DNA from: DASQFD01 sp035633255
Lineage (GTDB): Bacteria; Actinomycetota; Actinomycetes; Actinomycetales; Dermatophilaceae
Reading direction: 5' to 3'
NCBI GenBank assembly: GCA_035633255.1
Contig: DASQFD010000116.1
Span: 1 to 25,462 of the forward strand
Length of the DNA stretch: 25,462 bases
In this document: one piece after another, positions 1 through 6,705 of the stretch
Numbering within the stretch: the stretch's first letter is position 1
How the letters are laid out: the number at the start of each line of letters is the position of its first letter
Position numbers and translations under genes: made by a program
Notes under the pieces: generated by a model
Seen by the model: the letters and a program-made list of their open reading frames with translations, nothing else
The model's database searches: none
Told to the model about the DNA's origin: nothing

Positions 1-219
1 GGGGTGCAGGGTCTTGACCCGTCCGTCGAGGCACTCGGGGAAGCCGGTGAGGTCCTCGACCGCGGTGACCGGCACGCCGAGGTCGGCGATGGCCCGGGCG
101 GACCCGCCGGTGGAGACCAGGTCGACGCCGGCGTCGGCGAGGCAGCGGGCGAGCCCGGCGAGCCCGGTCTTGTCGTGGACCGAGACCAGGGCTCGGCGGA
201 TCGGGCGCTGGTCGGTCAC
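1..219 (-). CDS. purH: PurH, bifunctional AICAR formyltransferase/IMP cyclohydrolase (N-terminal fragment)
   Basis: PurH carries out the last two steps of IMP synthesis: formylation of AICAR and ring closure. Only the first 73 codons are here; the gene runs off the left edge. The visible part is the start of the MGS-like IMP cyclohydrolase domain, with the family's RRALVSVHDKTGL opening, the LVSTGG phosphate-binding stretch and the ending FPECLDGRVKTLHP. The GTG start overlaps the purN stop by four bases (GTGA), so translation of the two genes is probably coupled. The fragment is in frame with no defect. Identity is firm; nothing can be said about the C-terminal transformylase domain. Confidence 0.95.
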   Translation of the reverse strand, partial: MTDQRPIRRALVSVHDKTGLAGLARCLADAGVDLVSTGGSARAIADLGVPVTAVEDLTGFPECLDGRVKTLHP

Positions 220-941
220 GGGGTGGGCCTTCCGGTGGGGGCGGGCGAGGGGGCAGCCGGCGAGGTGGCAGCGGGCGAGGGGGTGGGCGGCACAGCCGGG
301 AGTCGGGTCCGGTCGTGGGCAAGCGCGGTCACGACCTCGACGAGCATCGCCCGCTCCTGCACCTTGATGCGCTCGTGGAGGCTCTCCTCGGTGTCGCCGT
401 CCTCCACCCGCACCGCGCGCTGGTCGACGATCGGGCCGGTGTCGACGCCGGCGTCGACCCAGTGGCACGTGCACCCGGTCACCCGGACGCCGTGCGCCAG
501 CGCGTCCCGCACGCCGTGCATCCCCGGGAAGCTCGGCAGCAGTGCCGGATGGGTGTTCAGGACCCGGTGCCCGCCGAGCACGGCCGGCCCGAGGATCCGC
601 ATGAACCCCGCCGAGACGACCAGGTCGGGCGAGTGCGCGCCGATGTCGCGGGCCCACGCGTCGTCCCAGGCGGCCCGGTCCGGGGCGTCGGCGAGGCGCC
701 GCACGAACGTCGGTATGCCGTGCCGCCGGGCGCGCTCCACCCCGCCGGTGCCGTCGCGGTCGGAGCCGACCGCCACCACGGCGAGACCGCGGGCGGGGTC
801 CGCGGAGGCGTCGAGCAGGGCCTGGAGGTTGGTGCCCGAGCCGGAGACCAGGACGACGAGCCGCAACGGCGGCAGCGCACCCGCAGGAGGGGCGTCACCC
901 GTGGGGGCGGACTCCGTGGGCTCGCCGGGGCCGTGGGTCAC
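216..941 (-). CDS. purN: PurN, phosphoribosylglycinamide formyltransferase (GART)
   Basis: PurN transfers a formyl group from 10-formyltetrahydrofolate to GAR in purine synthesis. The core shows the N-terminal VSGSGTNLQALLD phosphate-binding loop, the catalytic Asn-x-His of LNTHPALLPSFPG and the Asp of VDAGVDTGPIVDQ. The family usually begins right at the RLVVLVSGSG strand; here about 25 extra Pro/Ala/Gly-rich residues precede it, and a Pro/Ala/Ser tail of about 30 residues follows the domain. I chose the GTG at 941 because a TATCGT -10 element ends eight bases before it, suggesting a leaderless message. A GTG at 971 and a TTG directly before RLVVLV are alternatives. It overlaps purH by four bases. 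Confidence 0.93.
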   Translation of the reverse strand: MTHGPGEPTESAPTGDAPPAGALPPLRLVVLVSGSGTNLQALLDASADPARGLAVVAVGSDRDGTGGVERARRHGIPTFVRRLADAPDRAAWDDAWARDIGAHSPDLVVSAGFMRILGPAVLGGHRVLNTHPALLPSFPGMHGVRDALAHGVRVTGCTCHWVDAGVDTGPIVDQRAVRVEDGDTEESLHERIKVQERAMLVEVVTALAHDRTRLPAVPPTPSPAATSPAAPSPAPTGRPTP

Positions 942-949
942 GTGCCGCA

Positions 950-955
950 ACGATA
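950..955 (-). promoter_or_regulatory. Predicted -10 element of purN (TATCGT)
   Basis: On the minus strand TATCGT lies eight bases before the chosen GTG start of purN, so transcription would begin at or next to the start codon. No convincing -35 or Shine-Dalgarno sequence is seen. Inference from spacing only. Confidence 0.45.
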
Positions 956-1010
956 CCGGCGGCTCCCCCACCGCGGTCGAGGTGATCCGCCACCCCCACG
1001 CAGTCCCGGT

Positions 1011-1841
1011 TCACCTCGACCCGGCGGCGCGGCGCAGCTCCTCGAGCACCCGGGCGTCGATGCCGTCGGGCGTGAGCCGGGTCTCGAGGTTGGCCATCCC
1101 GGCCCACAGGGCGAGGTCGGCGGCCACCTCCCCGCCGGTGACGCCCACGGCGCCCAGGAGCCCGGACACCTCGGCGGCCAGCGGTCCGGTGAGCGGTGCC
1201 ACCCCCTCCGGGTGCCCGAAGTGCAGCTCGCCGAGGTCGACCAGGCGCACCAGCTCGGGCACCGGGTCGGCGTGGTCGTCGACGCGGAAGTCCGCCAGCA
1301 CGCCGCAGGCGTCGTAGCCGGCGCCGGGCCGCACGGCATACACGGCCGCGCTCTGCCGACCCCGTCGGTCACCGCCGGCGCGGTCACCGGCGGTGAGCGC
1401 CTCCAGCAGCCGCCGGACCAACGGCCGCCCGGCGCCCGCCAGCCACGCGCGCTCCATCTCGGCGAGAACCTCGGGGCCGGTCAGGAGGTTGCCCTGGATG
1501 GCGTATGCCGTGTGCTCGCCCGAGTGCGCCACGCCACCGGCCCACGGCAGGCAGTCCGCACCCGTGAAGGTCGCCGCGTCGTCGGGGCCGACCAGCCCGA
1601 GCTGGCGCAGCCCGGCGAGCTGGTCGACGGCGAGGACGTGCCGCAGCGACTCGGCGGCGGACTGCCCGGCGGCGAGGGCGTCGAGGCACGCGGCGGCGTT
1701 GGCCACCCGGGGCAGGGACTGGTTCGCCACCGCACCCAGGCCCGTTCGAGCAGAGGGGACCAGCGAGCCGACGGCGAGGAACCGGCTGGCCACCGCGACG
1801 CCGAAGGAGTCCGCGTCGCGGGCCACGATCGAGAAGGTCAC
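1011..1841 (-). CDS. DUF1028 family protein (Ntn-hydrolase-like)
   Basis: The N-terminal ~200 residues match the DUF1028 family: it opens TFSIVARDADSFGVAVASRF, followed by GAVANQSLP and the GNLLTG stretch, as in proteins with an Ntn-hydrolase-like fold. The last ~70 residues (DPVPELVRLVDLGELHFG and onward) resemble the small C-terminal domain often fused to DUF1028 and annotated as peptidoglycan-binding-like. The biochemical role is unknown; a hydrolase is a guess from fold. The GTG start at 1841 fits the family's N-terminus exactly and has a TATCGT -10 six bases before it, so it is probably leaderless; the reading frame stays open upstream but that part is low-complexity Arg/Ala and not family-like. 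It lies between perM and purN on the same strand. Confidence 0.88.
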   Translation of the reverse strand: MTFSIVARDADSFGVAVASRFLAVGSLVPSARTGLGAVANQSLPRVANAAACLDALAAGQSAAESLRHVLAVDQLAGLRQLGLVGPDDAATFTGADCLPWAGGVAHSGEHTAYAIQGNLLTGPEVLAEMERAWLAGAGRPLVRRLLEALTAGDRAGGDRRGRQSAAVYAVRPGAGYDACGVLADFRVDDHADPVPELVRLVDLGELHFGHPEGVAPLTGPLAAEVSGLLGAVGVTGGEVAADLALWAGMANLETRLTPDGIDARVLEELRRAAGSR

Positions 1842-1847
1842 CTCCGG

Positions 1848-1853
1848 ACGATA
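1848..1853 (-). promoter_or_regulatory. Predicted -10 element of the DUF1028 gene (TATCGT)
   Basis: Minus-strand TATCGT, identical to the purN element, six bases before the GTG start at 1841. This spacing predicts a leaderless mRNA. The GGAG directly before the GTG is too close to act as a normal ribosome binding site. Confidence 0.5.
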
Positions 1854-1863
1854 GCGGCCGGCG

Positions 1864-1892
1864 GGGCAGCACCCGGGCAGCACCCGGGCAGC
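1864..1892. repeat. 11-bp tandem repeat, 2.6 copies
   Basis: GGGCAGCACCC is repeated twice perfectly, followed by GGGCAGC. It lies in the 116-bp gap between the end of perM and the start of the DUF1028 gene, just upstream of the latter's -10 element, so a copy-number change would alter the upstream promoter region. No other feature is seen in this gap. Confidence 0.8.
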
Positions 1893-1957
1893 GGCAAGCA
1901 GCAGCCGTCCGGGCCCGCAGGGGAGTCCCCGGGGGGCTCCCGCGCCGACCACGGCGC

Positions 1958-3247
1958 TCAGCGGCGTTGGCGCCAGCCGTCGAGCATCACCACGGCGACG
2001 GCGCCGACCGCCATCTCGGCAGCGAGCGCGAGCGCCAGCCACGGCGCCGGGGCGCCGACCGAGGCGAGGCGGTAGGCCCCCAGCGGGCCGCCGGCGAGCG
2101 CGTCGAGCAGCCCGACGAGGAGCGCCGACAGGCCGACGGCCCACAGGGCGACGGCGAGCTTGGCGCGCGGCGGGACCAGAGCGGTGACCCGGCGCAGCGC
2201 CCGGTGCGCCACCCACGCGCCCACGGCGACCGGCACGAGGACCACCACCGGCACCCAGCCCGGGAACTCCCCGGGGGGCGGGAGCGCGGCAAGCACCGGC
2301 ACGAGCGGCAGCTCACCGCCCGCCGCGCCCGACCAGGTGGTGGACGCCCCGTCGAGGACGGCGTAGCCCGGGCCGGCGAGCCACGACACGGCCCAGAGCC
2401 CGAGGTTGGGCAGCGCGGCGGCCTGGGCGAGCGCCAGGAGGACCGCTCCGACGCCCTCGGCGCCGGTCGCGTCGCCCAGCTCGGCGACCTGGCCGGCGCG
2501 GAGCCCGACGGCCCCGAGCACGAGGAGGCAGCCGGCGGCCAGCAGCAGCCCGGCGCCGGCGAGCGCCGGCACCACCGCTGCCCGCAGGGCGCGCGGCAGC
2601 ACCGCCTGCGCCCGCAGGCGTGGGCCGAGGATGCCGCTGTCGCGGCGGGCGCGTCGACCCAGGGCCAGCACCGCCGCGAGCAGGGGCACGAGCACCAGGG
2701 GCCCGGCGAGGCTCCACCACACCACGCCGACCGGCCCGGGGAGGGTGAGGCCGGCAGCGGCGGCCACGACGACGGCATACCCGCCCCACCAGGCGAGGAG
2801 CGCGCTCCCGGCGGCCCGGCGGAAGAGGCCACGCCAGTGCGGCCCGCCCGGGTCGACCGGGACCGCCCGGGCGAGCCCGCCGGCGGCCACGACGACCAGG
2901 CCGGCCCAGAGGAGCAGCGGCACCACGCCGACCGTCACGCCGCCGACGACGAGGCGGGCACCGGAGGCGAGCAGCCAGAACGCGGCGCCCACACCGACCG
3001 CCTCGGAGGCGGGTGCGGACGAGCGCGCCTCGGTCGCCCAGCCGAGCAGCGTGGGGCCGACGACGAGGAGGGCCGAGAGCAGGCCCGTGGCCAGGCCGAG
3101 GGCGGCGCCGCGGGCCGGGTCCCACCACGGGTGGCGGACGACCACGACCAGCGCGTCATCCGCCTCCACGTCGTCAACGGGGCCGCCGGGGCCAACGGGG
3201 CCGCCGGCACCCGGGCGGGCACCACGGAGCAGGTCGAGGACGGACAT
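1958..3247 (-). CDS. perM: PerM-like polytopic membrane protein (DUF6350)
   Basis: A 429-residue integral membrane protein with about eight to nine hydrophobic segments rich in Leu/Val/Ala/Gly, preceded by a ~45-residue soluble N-terminus containing a Gly/Pro stretch. It shows no enzyme motif. The assignment rests on the DUF6350-like composition and on position: in actinobacteria including mycobacteria, perM (Rv0955) lies between sucCD and purN-purH, the order seen here. Mycobacterial PerM supports cell division under stress; that role is carried over by inference. The ATG at 3247 has GGGGAG ten bases upstream and is preferred to a TTG two codons earlier. A 97-bp gap separates it from sucD, so it may be read through from that operon. 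Confidence 0.82.
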   Translation of the reverse strand: MSVLDLLRGARPGAGGPVGPGGPVDDVEADDALVVVVRHPWWDPARGAALGLATGLLSALLVVGPTLLGWATEARSSAPASEAVGVGAAFWLLASGARLVVGGVTVGVVPLLLWAGLVVVAAGGLARAVPVDPGGPHWRGLFRRAAGSALLAWWGGYAVVVAAAAGLTLPGPVGVVWWSLAGPLVLVPLLAAVLALGRRARRDSGILGPRLRAQAVLPRALRAAVVPALAGAGLLLAAGCLLVLGAVGLRAGQVAELGDATGAEGVGAVLLALAQAAALPNLGLWAVSWLAGPGYAVLDGASTTWSGAAGGELPLVPVLAALPPPGEFPGWVPVVVLVPVAVGAWVAHRALRRVTALVPPRAKLAVALWAVGLSALLVGLLDALAGGPLGAYRLASVGAPAPWLALALAAEMAVGAVAVVMLDGWRQRR

Positions 3248-3344
3248 CCCCAACAGTCTCCCCGACGCCCGGGGACCGCTTGCGGCGCAACGCCGGGGGG
3301 TCGTGGACGAGATGCGCCGGTCGAGGGGGGCGGCCCGGCGGGGG

Positions 3345-4238
3345 TCAGCCGTGCAGGCCCTTCATGACCTCCCGCATCAGCGCCGCCGTCTCCGAGGGCG
3401 TCTTCCCGACCTTGACGCCGGCGGCCTCGAGGGCCTCCTTCTTGGCCTGCGCGGTGCCGGAGCTGCCCGAGACGATGGCGCCGGCGTGGCCCATGGTCTT
3501 GCCCTCGGGAGCGGTGAAGCCGGCGACGTAGCCGACCACCGGCTTGGTCACGTGGGCCTGGATGTAGGCCGCGGCCCGCTCCTCGGCGTCGCCGCCGATC
3601 TCGCCGATCACGACGATGGCGTCGGTCTCGGGGTCCTTCTCGAAGGCCTCGAGGCAGTCGATGTGCGTGGTGCCGATGACCGGGTCCCCGCCGATGCCGA
3701 CGCCGGTGGAGAAGCCGATGTCGCGCAGCTCGTACATCATCTGGTAGGTCAGCGTGCCGGACTTGGACACCAGGCCGATGCGGCCGGGGCCGGAGATGTC
3801 GGCGGGGATGATGCCGGCGTTGGACTTGCCGGGGCTGATCAGGCCGGGACAGTTCGGGCCGATGAGCCGGGTGGTGCCGGCCGCCTGCGCGTACGCGAAG
3901 AACTCCGCGGTGTCCTTGACCGGGACCCCCTCGGTGATCACCACGGCCAGCGGTAGGCCGGCGTCCACCGCCTCGAGGACCGCGGACTTGGTGAACGCGG
4001 CGGGGACGAAGATGACCGAGACGTTCGCGCCGGTCTCCGCCACCGCGTCGGCGACGGTGCCGAAGACCGGGACGGTCACCCCGCCCTCGAACTCCACGGT
4101 CTGGCCCGCCTTGCGCGGGTTGACCCCGCCCACGACGGACGTGCCGGAGCGGAGCATGCGCTGGGTGTGCTTCATGCCCTCGGAGCCGGTCATGCCCTGG
4201 ACGATGACCAGGCTGTTGTCGTCGAGAAAGATCGCCAT
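3345..4238 (-). CDS. sucD: Succinyl-CoA synthetase alpha subunit
   Basis: SucD carries the CoA-binding Rossmann domain and the phosphorylated histidine of succinyl-CoA synthetase, the TCA-cycle enzyme making ATP or GTP from succinyl-CoA. At 297 residues it is full length. Visible marks are the N-terminal CoA site GMTGSEGMKHT, the GVNPRKAGQ stretch, LIGPNCPGLISPG in the middle and the active-site His in MGHAGAIVSG near the C-terminus. The ATG lies 15 bp after the sucC stop; GAGGGG overlapping the sucC TGA is a likely ribosome binding site. It forms an alpha-beta heterodimer or heterotetramer with SucC. No oddities. Confidence 0.98.
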   Translation of the reverse strand: MAIFLDDNSLVIVQGMTGSEGMKHTQRMLRSGTSVVGGVNPRKAGQTVEFEGGVTVPVFGTVADAVAETGANVSVIFVPAAFTKSAVLEAVDAGLPLAVVITEGVPVKDTAEFFAYAQAAGTTRLIGPNCPGLISPGKSNAGIIPADISGPGRIGLVSKSGTLTYQMMYELRDIGFSTGVGIGGDPVIGTTHIDCLEAFEKDPETDAIVVIGEIGGDAEERAAAYIQAHVTKPVVGYVAGFTAPEGKTMGHAGAIVSGSSGTAQAKKEALEAAGVKVGKTPSETAALMREVMKGLHG

Positions 4239-4253
4239 GTCAGTTACTGCCCC

Positions 4254-5432
4254 TCACTTCGCGCCGGCGGCGAGCTCGGCGGCCCGGCGGGCCGCGCCGT
4301 CCATGGTGTCCTCGAGCGTCACGAGCGGGTGGGCGAACTCGTTCAGGATCCGCCGCCCCTCCTCGACGTTGTTGCCGTCCAGCCGGACCACGAGCGGGCG
4401 GTCCTCCTCCGCACCGAGCTTCTCCAGGGCCCCGACGATGCCGTTGGCGACGGCGTCGCAGGACGTGATGCCGCCGAAGACGTTGACGAACACGGCCTTG
4501 ACCTGCGGGTCCGACAGGATGATGTGCAGCCCGTTGGCCATCACCTCGGCGCTGGCGCCACCACCGATGTCGAGGAAGTTGGCCGGGCGGGAGCCGAGCG
4601 CCTCACCGGCGTAGGCGACGACGTCGAGGGTCGACATCACCAGCCCCGCGCCGTTGCCGATGACGCCGACGTTGCCGTCGAGCTTGACGTAGTTGAGGTC
4701 CTTCTCCTTCGCGGCCGCCTCGAGCGGGTCGGTGGCGGCGTGGTCCTCGAGAGCGGCGTGCTCGGGGTGGCGGAAGGCGGCGTTGGCGTCGAGGGTGACC
4801 TTGCCGTCGAGGGCGATGATCGCGCCGTCCTCGGTCTTGACCAGGGGGTTGACCTCGACGAGCGTCGCGTCCTCCTCGCGGTAGACCTCCCACAGGCGGA
4901 GCAGGACCGGGACGATCGCGGCCCCGGTGTCGGCGTCGAAGCCGGCCGCCTCGACGATCTCGCGGGCCTTCGCCTCGTCGACGCCGGTGTTGGGGTCGAC
5001 CGCCACCTTGGCCAGCGCCTCGGGCCGCTCGACCGCGAGCGCCTCGATGTCCATGCCCCCTTCCTTGCTGCACATCGCGAGGTAGGAGCGGTTGGCCCGG
5101 TCGAGGAGGAGGGAGAAGTAGTACTCCTCGGCGATCCGGGCGCCCTGGGCGACCATCACGGTGCCGACGGTGTGGCCCTTGATGTCCATGCCGAGGATGG
5201 CGCGGGCGTGCTCCTCGGCCTCCTCCGCGCCCCTGGCGACCTTGACGCCGCCGGCCTTGCCGCGGCCGCCGGTCTTGACCTGCGCCTTGACCACGGTGAC
5301 CCCACCGCTCGCGGCACCGATCCGCTCGGCCGCCGCGCGAGCCTCCTCGGGCGTGGTGGCGACGGCGCCGGCGAGCACGGGCACCCCGTGCCTCTCGAAC
5401 ACGTCTCGCGCTTGGTACTCGAAGAGATCCAC
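4254..5432 (-). CDS. sucC: Succinyl-CoA synthetase beta subunit
   Basis: SucC is the nucleotide- and succinate-binding subunit. The 392 residues have the usual layout: an ATP-grasp domain beginning MDLFEYQARDVF, the VKTGGRGKAGGVK lysine/glycine loop, VEVNPLV with the metal-binding Asn and ALDGKV, then the flavodoxin-like ligase domain with NFLDIGGGA and VFVNVFGGIT. The start is GTG; AGAGGA lies about eleven bases upstream. A TAGGAT -10 at 5478-5483 on this strand would give a ~40-base leader. First gene of the sucC-sucD unit, possibly continuing into perM. Confidence 0.98.
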   Translation of the reverse strand: MDLFEYQARDVFERHGVPVLAGAVATTPEEARAAAERIGAASGGVTVVKAQVKTGGRGKAGGVKVARGAEEAEEHARAILGMDIKGHTVGTVMVAQGARIAEEYYFSLLLDRANRSYLAMCSKEGGMDIEALAVERPEALAKVAVDPNTGVDEAKAREIVEAAGFDADTGAAIVPVLLRLWEVYREEDATLVEVNPLVKTEDGAIIALDGKVTLDANAAFRHPEHAALEDHAATDPLEAAAKEKDLNYVKLDGNVGVIGNGAGLVMSTLDVVAYAGEALGSRPANFLDIGGGASAEVMANGLHIILSDPQVKAVFVNVFGGITSCDAVANGIVGALEKLGAEEDRPLVVRLDGNNVEEGRRILNEFAHPLVTLEDTMDGAARRAAELAAGAK

Positions 5433-5785
5433 GGGCGTACCGTCCTCTGGTGGTGGAGAAGGGGGAGGTCCGGCCAGATCCTAGTGGCGGCCCGGTATGC
5501 CGTCCCGCCGCCTCCCGACGGACGTCCCGGCAGCAGCGGCGAGCGGGTCGGACGGTGCGACGACCGGGTCCCAGCCGCCGCAGGCGGCTGGCATCCGGAG
5601 CTGCCCTGCCGACGCGAGGGTTGTGGCCTTGCTCACGCGAATCCCTGCGCCGGGGGGCCCGCTGAGCACGGCGGTAGGAGAAGCGCGGGCCGACGCCGGG
5701 AGATCTGTGGACGAGGAATTCGTGTAACGAATCGGTCACGCTACGGTGGATCATCCACTTCCCCGCACCCTGAGGACCATAGTCC
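5433..5785. promoter_or_regulatory. Divergent intergenic region between sucC and the M23 peptidase gene
   Basis: 353 bp without a convincing gene. Minus strand: TAGGAT at 5478-5483 is a plausible sucC -10. Centre: a perfect 9-bp stem with a GCA loop at 5571-5591 (CCAGCCGCC/GGCGGCTGG), with no T-run. Plus strand: a direct repeat at 5724-5739, a -10 element TACGGT at 5742-5747 and a perfect 6+1+6 palindrome GTGGAT-C-ATCCAC at 5746-5758, then GAGGA nine bases before the peptidase GTG. A 51-codon minus-strand reading frame (5636-5481) exists but has no recognisable homology and is not called. Confidence 0.6.
5724..5739 (+). promoter_or_regulatory. Possible MtrA-type direct-repeat site before the M23 peptidase
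   Basis: GTAAC and GTCAC are spaced eleven bases start to start (GTAAC-N6-GTCAC). They lie two bases upstream of the -10 element TACGGT, so they cover the -35 region, where an activator or repressor could act. Direct repeats of this kind and spacing resemble sites reported for the response regulator MtrA, which controls cell-wall hydrolase genes in actinobacteria. The site is seen; the regulator is inferred. Confidence 0.45.
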
Positions 5786-6607
5786 GTGAGCTCACGCTCC
5801 TACGCTGGACGGCACCACGGCAAGCACCGCGCCCCGCAGTCGTCCCACCTTCCCCGCGCCCTCCGCCCCGGCTTCGTGCTGCCCACCACCGCCGCCGCCG
5901 CGGTGCTCCTCGTCTCGGCGACCGGCGCCGCCGGGGCGCCGATGGCCCAGCCCGCCCCCCTGGCCCTCGAGCTCTCCACGGCGCAGGCGGCGACCGTGCG
6001 CGACCAGGCCGCCGAGCAGGCGGCCGAGCGCAGCGACCTCACCGTGCGTCGCCAGCAGGTCGCCATCCAGACCGCCGCCCGCCAGGGGCGGGTCGAGCAG
6101 CAGCAGCGCGTCGCGCGCACCAAGGCCCGGGAGGCCGCGGAGACCAAGCGCAAGGCGGCCGAGGCCAAGCGCAAGGCCGCCGCCGCCGCGGCGAAGCGGG
6201 CCAGGGCCGAGCGCGAGGGCAAGCGCTGGACCATGCCGCTGGCCGCCACCCGGTTCACCTCCGGTTTCGGGATGCGCTGGGGCCGCCTGCACGCCGGCAA
6301 CGACTTCGGGTGCTCGGTGGGCACCCCGGTGCGGGCGATGTCGAAGGGCACGGTCATCTTCGCCGGCTCGCAGAGCGGCTACGGCACGAAGGTGGAGATC
6401 CGCTACTGGGACGGCACGGTGTCGTACTTCGGGCACCTGAGCGTGCTCAAGGTCTCGGTCGGCGACACCGTGCTCGCCGGTGACGTCGTCGCGCTCTCCG
6501 GGAACACCGGTCGCTCCACCGGACCGCACCTGCACCTGGAGATCCACCCGAACGGCGGCGGGCCCATCAACCCGCGCCCCTGGCTGGCGGCCAAGGGCCT
6601 GGCCTGA
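5786..6607 (+). CDS. Exported M23 family metallopeptidase (LytM-like peptidoglycan hydrolase)
   Basis: A 273-residue protein of the LytM/M23 zinc endopeptidase family, expected to cut or regulate cutting of peptidoglycan cross-links outside the membrane. Residues 1-30 are basic with several His; 31-50 form a hydrophobic signal or anchor ending in Ala-Ala-Gly-Ala. Residues ~65-147 are Ala/Lys/Arg/Glu/Gln-rich and likely coiled coil. The catalytic domain is ~148-268, with zinc ligands His169 and Asp173 (HAGND) and His248/His250 (GPHLHLEIH), so the metal site is complete and the protein is probably an active enzyme rather than an EnvC-like activator. GAGGA nine bases before the GTG sets the start. 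It stands alone, divergent from sucC and convergent with pcrA. Confidence 0.93.
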   Translation: MSSRSYAGRHHGKHRAPQSSHLPRALRPGFVLPTTAAAAVLLVSATGAAGAPMAQPAPLALELSTAQAATVRDQAAEQAAERSDLTVRRQQVAIQTAARQGRVEQQQRVARTKAREAAETKRKAAEAKRKAAAAAAKRARAEREGKRWTMPLAATRFTSGFGMRWGRLHAGNDFGCSVGTPVRAMSKGTVIFAGSQSGYGTKVEIRYWDGTVSYFGHLSVLKVSVGDTVLAGDVVALSGNTGRSTGPHLHLEIHPNGGGPINPRPWLAAKGLA

Positions 6608-6656
6608 GGCCCCTCCCGCTCAGGCCCGGCTGAGGGCCCGGCGACCTGACCAGGGG

Positions 6657-6705
6657 GCGCGCCGGCAGCCGGCGGCCGGCCGGCATACCGGCTCGTCCGG
6701 CGCGC
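6657..6705. terminator. Bidirectional stem-loop between the M23 gene and pcrA
   Basis: A perfect 9-bp inverted repeat, GCGCGCCGG at 6657-6665 and CCGGCGCGC at 6697-6705, encloses further GC-rich self-complementary sequence. It ends one base before the pcrA stop codon and lies ~50 bp after the peptidase stop, between convergent genes. There is no T-run, as is common in high-GC actinobacteria. It contains one copy of the CGGCATAC motif. Confidence 0.6.

Noticed and set aside
315..2075. A 586-codon plus-strand frame over purN and the DUF1028 gene
   Set aside because: Antisense to recognised genes, composition not protein-like, no domain.
5481..5636. A 51-codon minus-strand reading frame upstream of sucC with a GTG start and high third-position GC
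   Set aside because: No recognisable homology, weak ribosome binding site, its stop overlaps the likely sucC -10, and long chance frames are normal at this GC.
5560..5720. A c-di-AMP (ydaO) riboswitch before the M23 peptidase, as known for some wall-hydrolase genes
   Set aside because: The region lies upstream of the predicted promoter, and none of the conserved ydaO core sequence was recognised on either strand.
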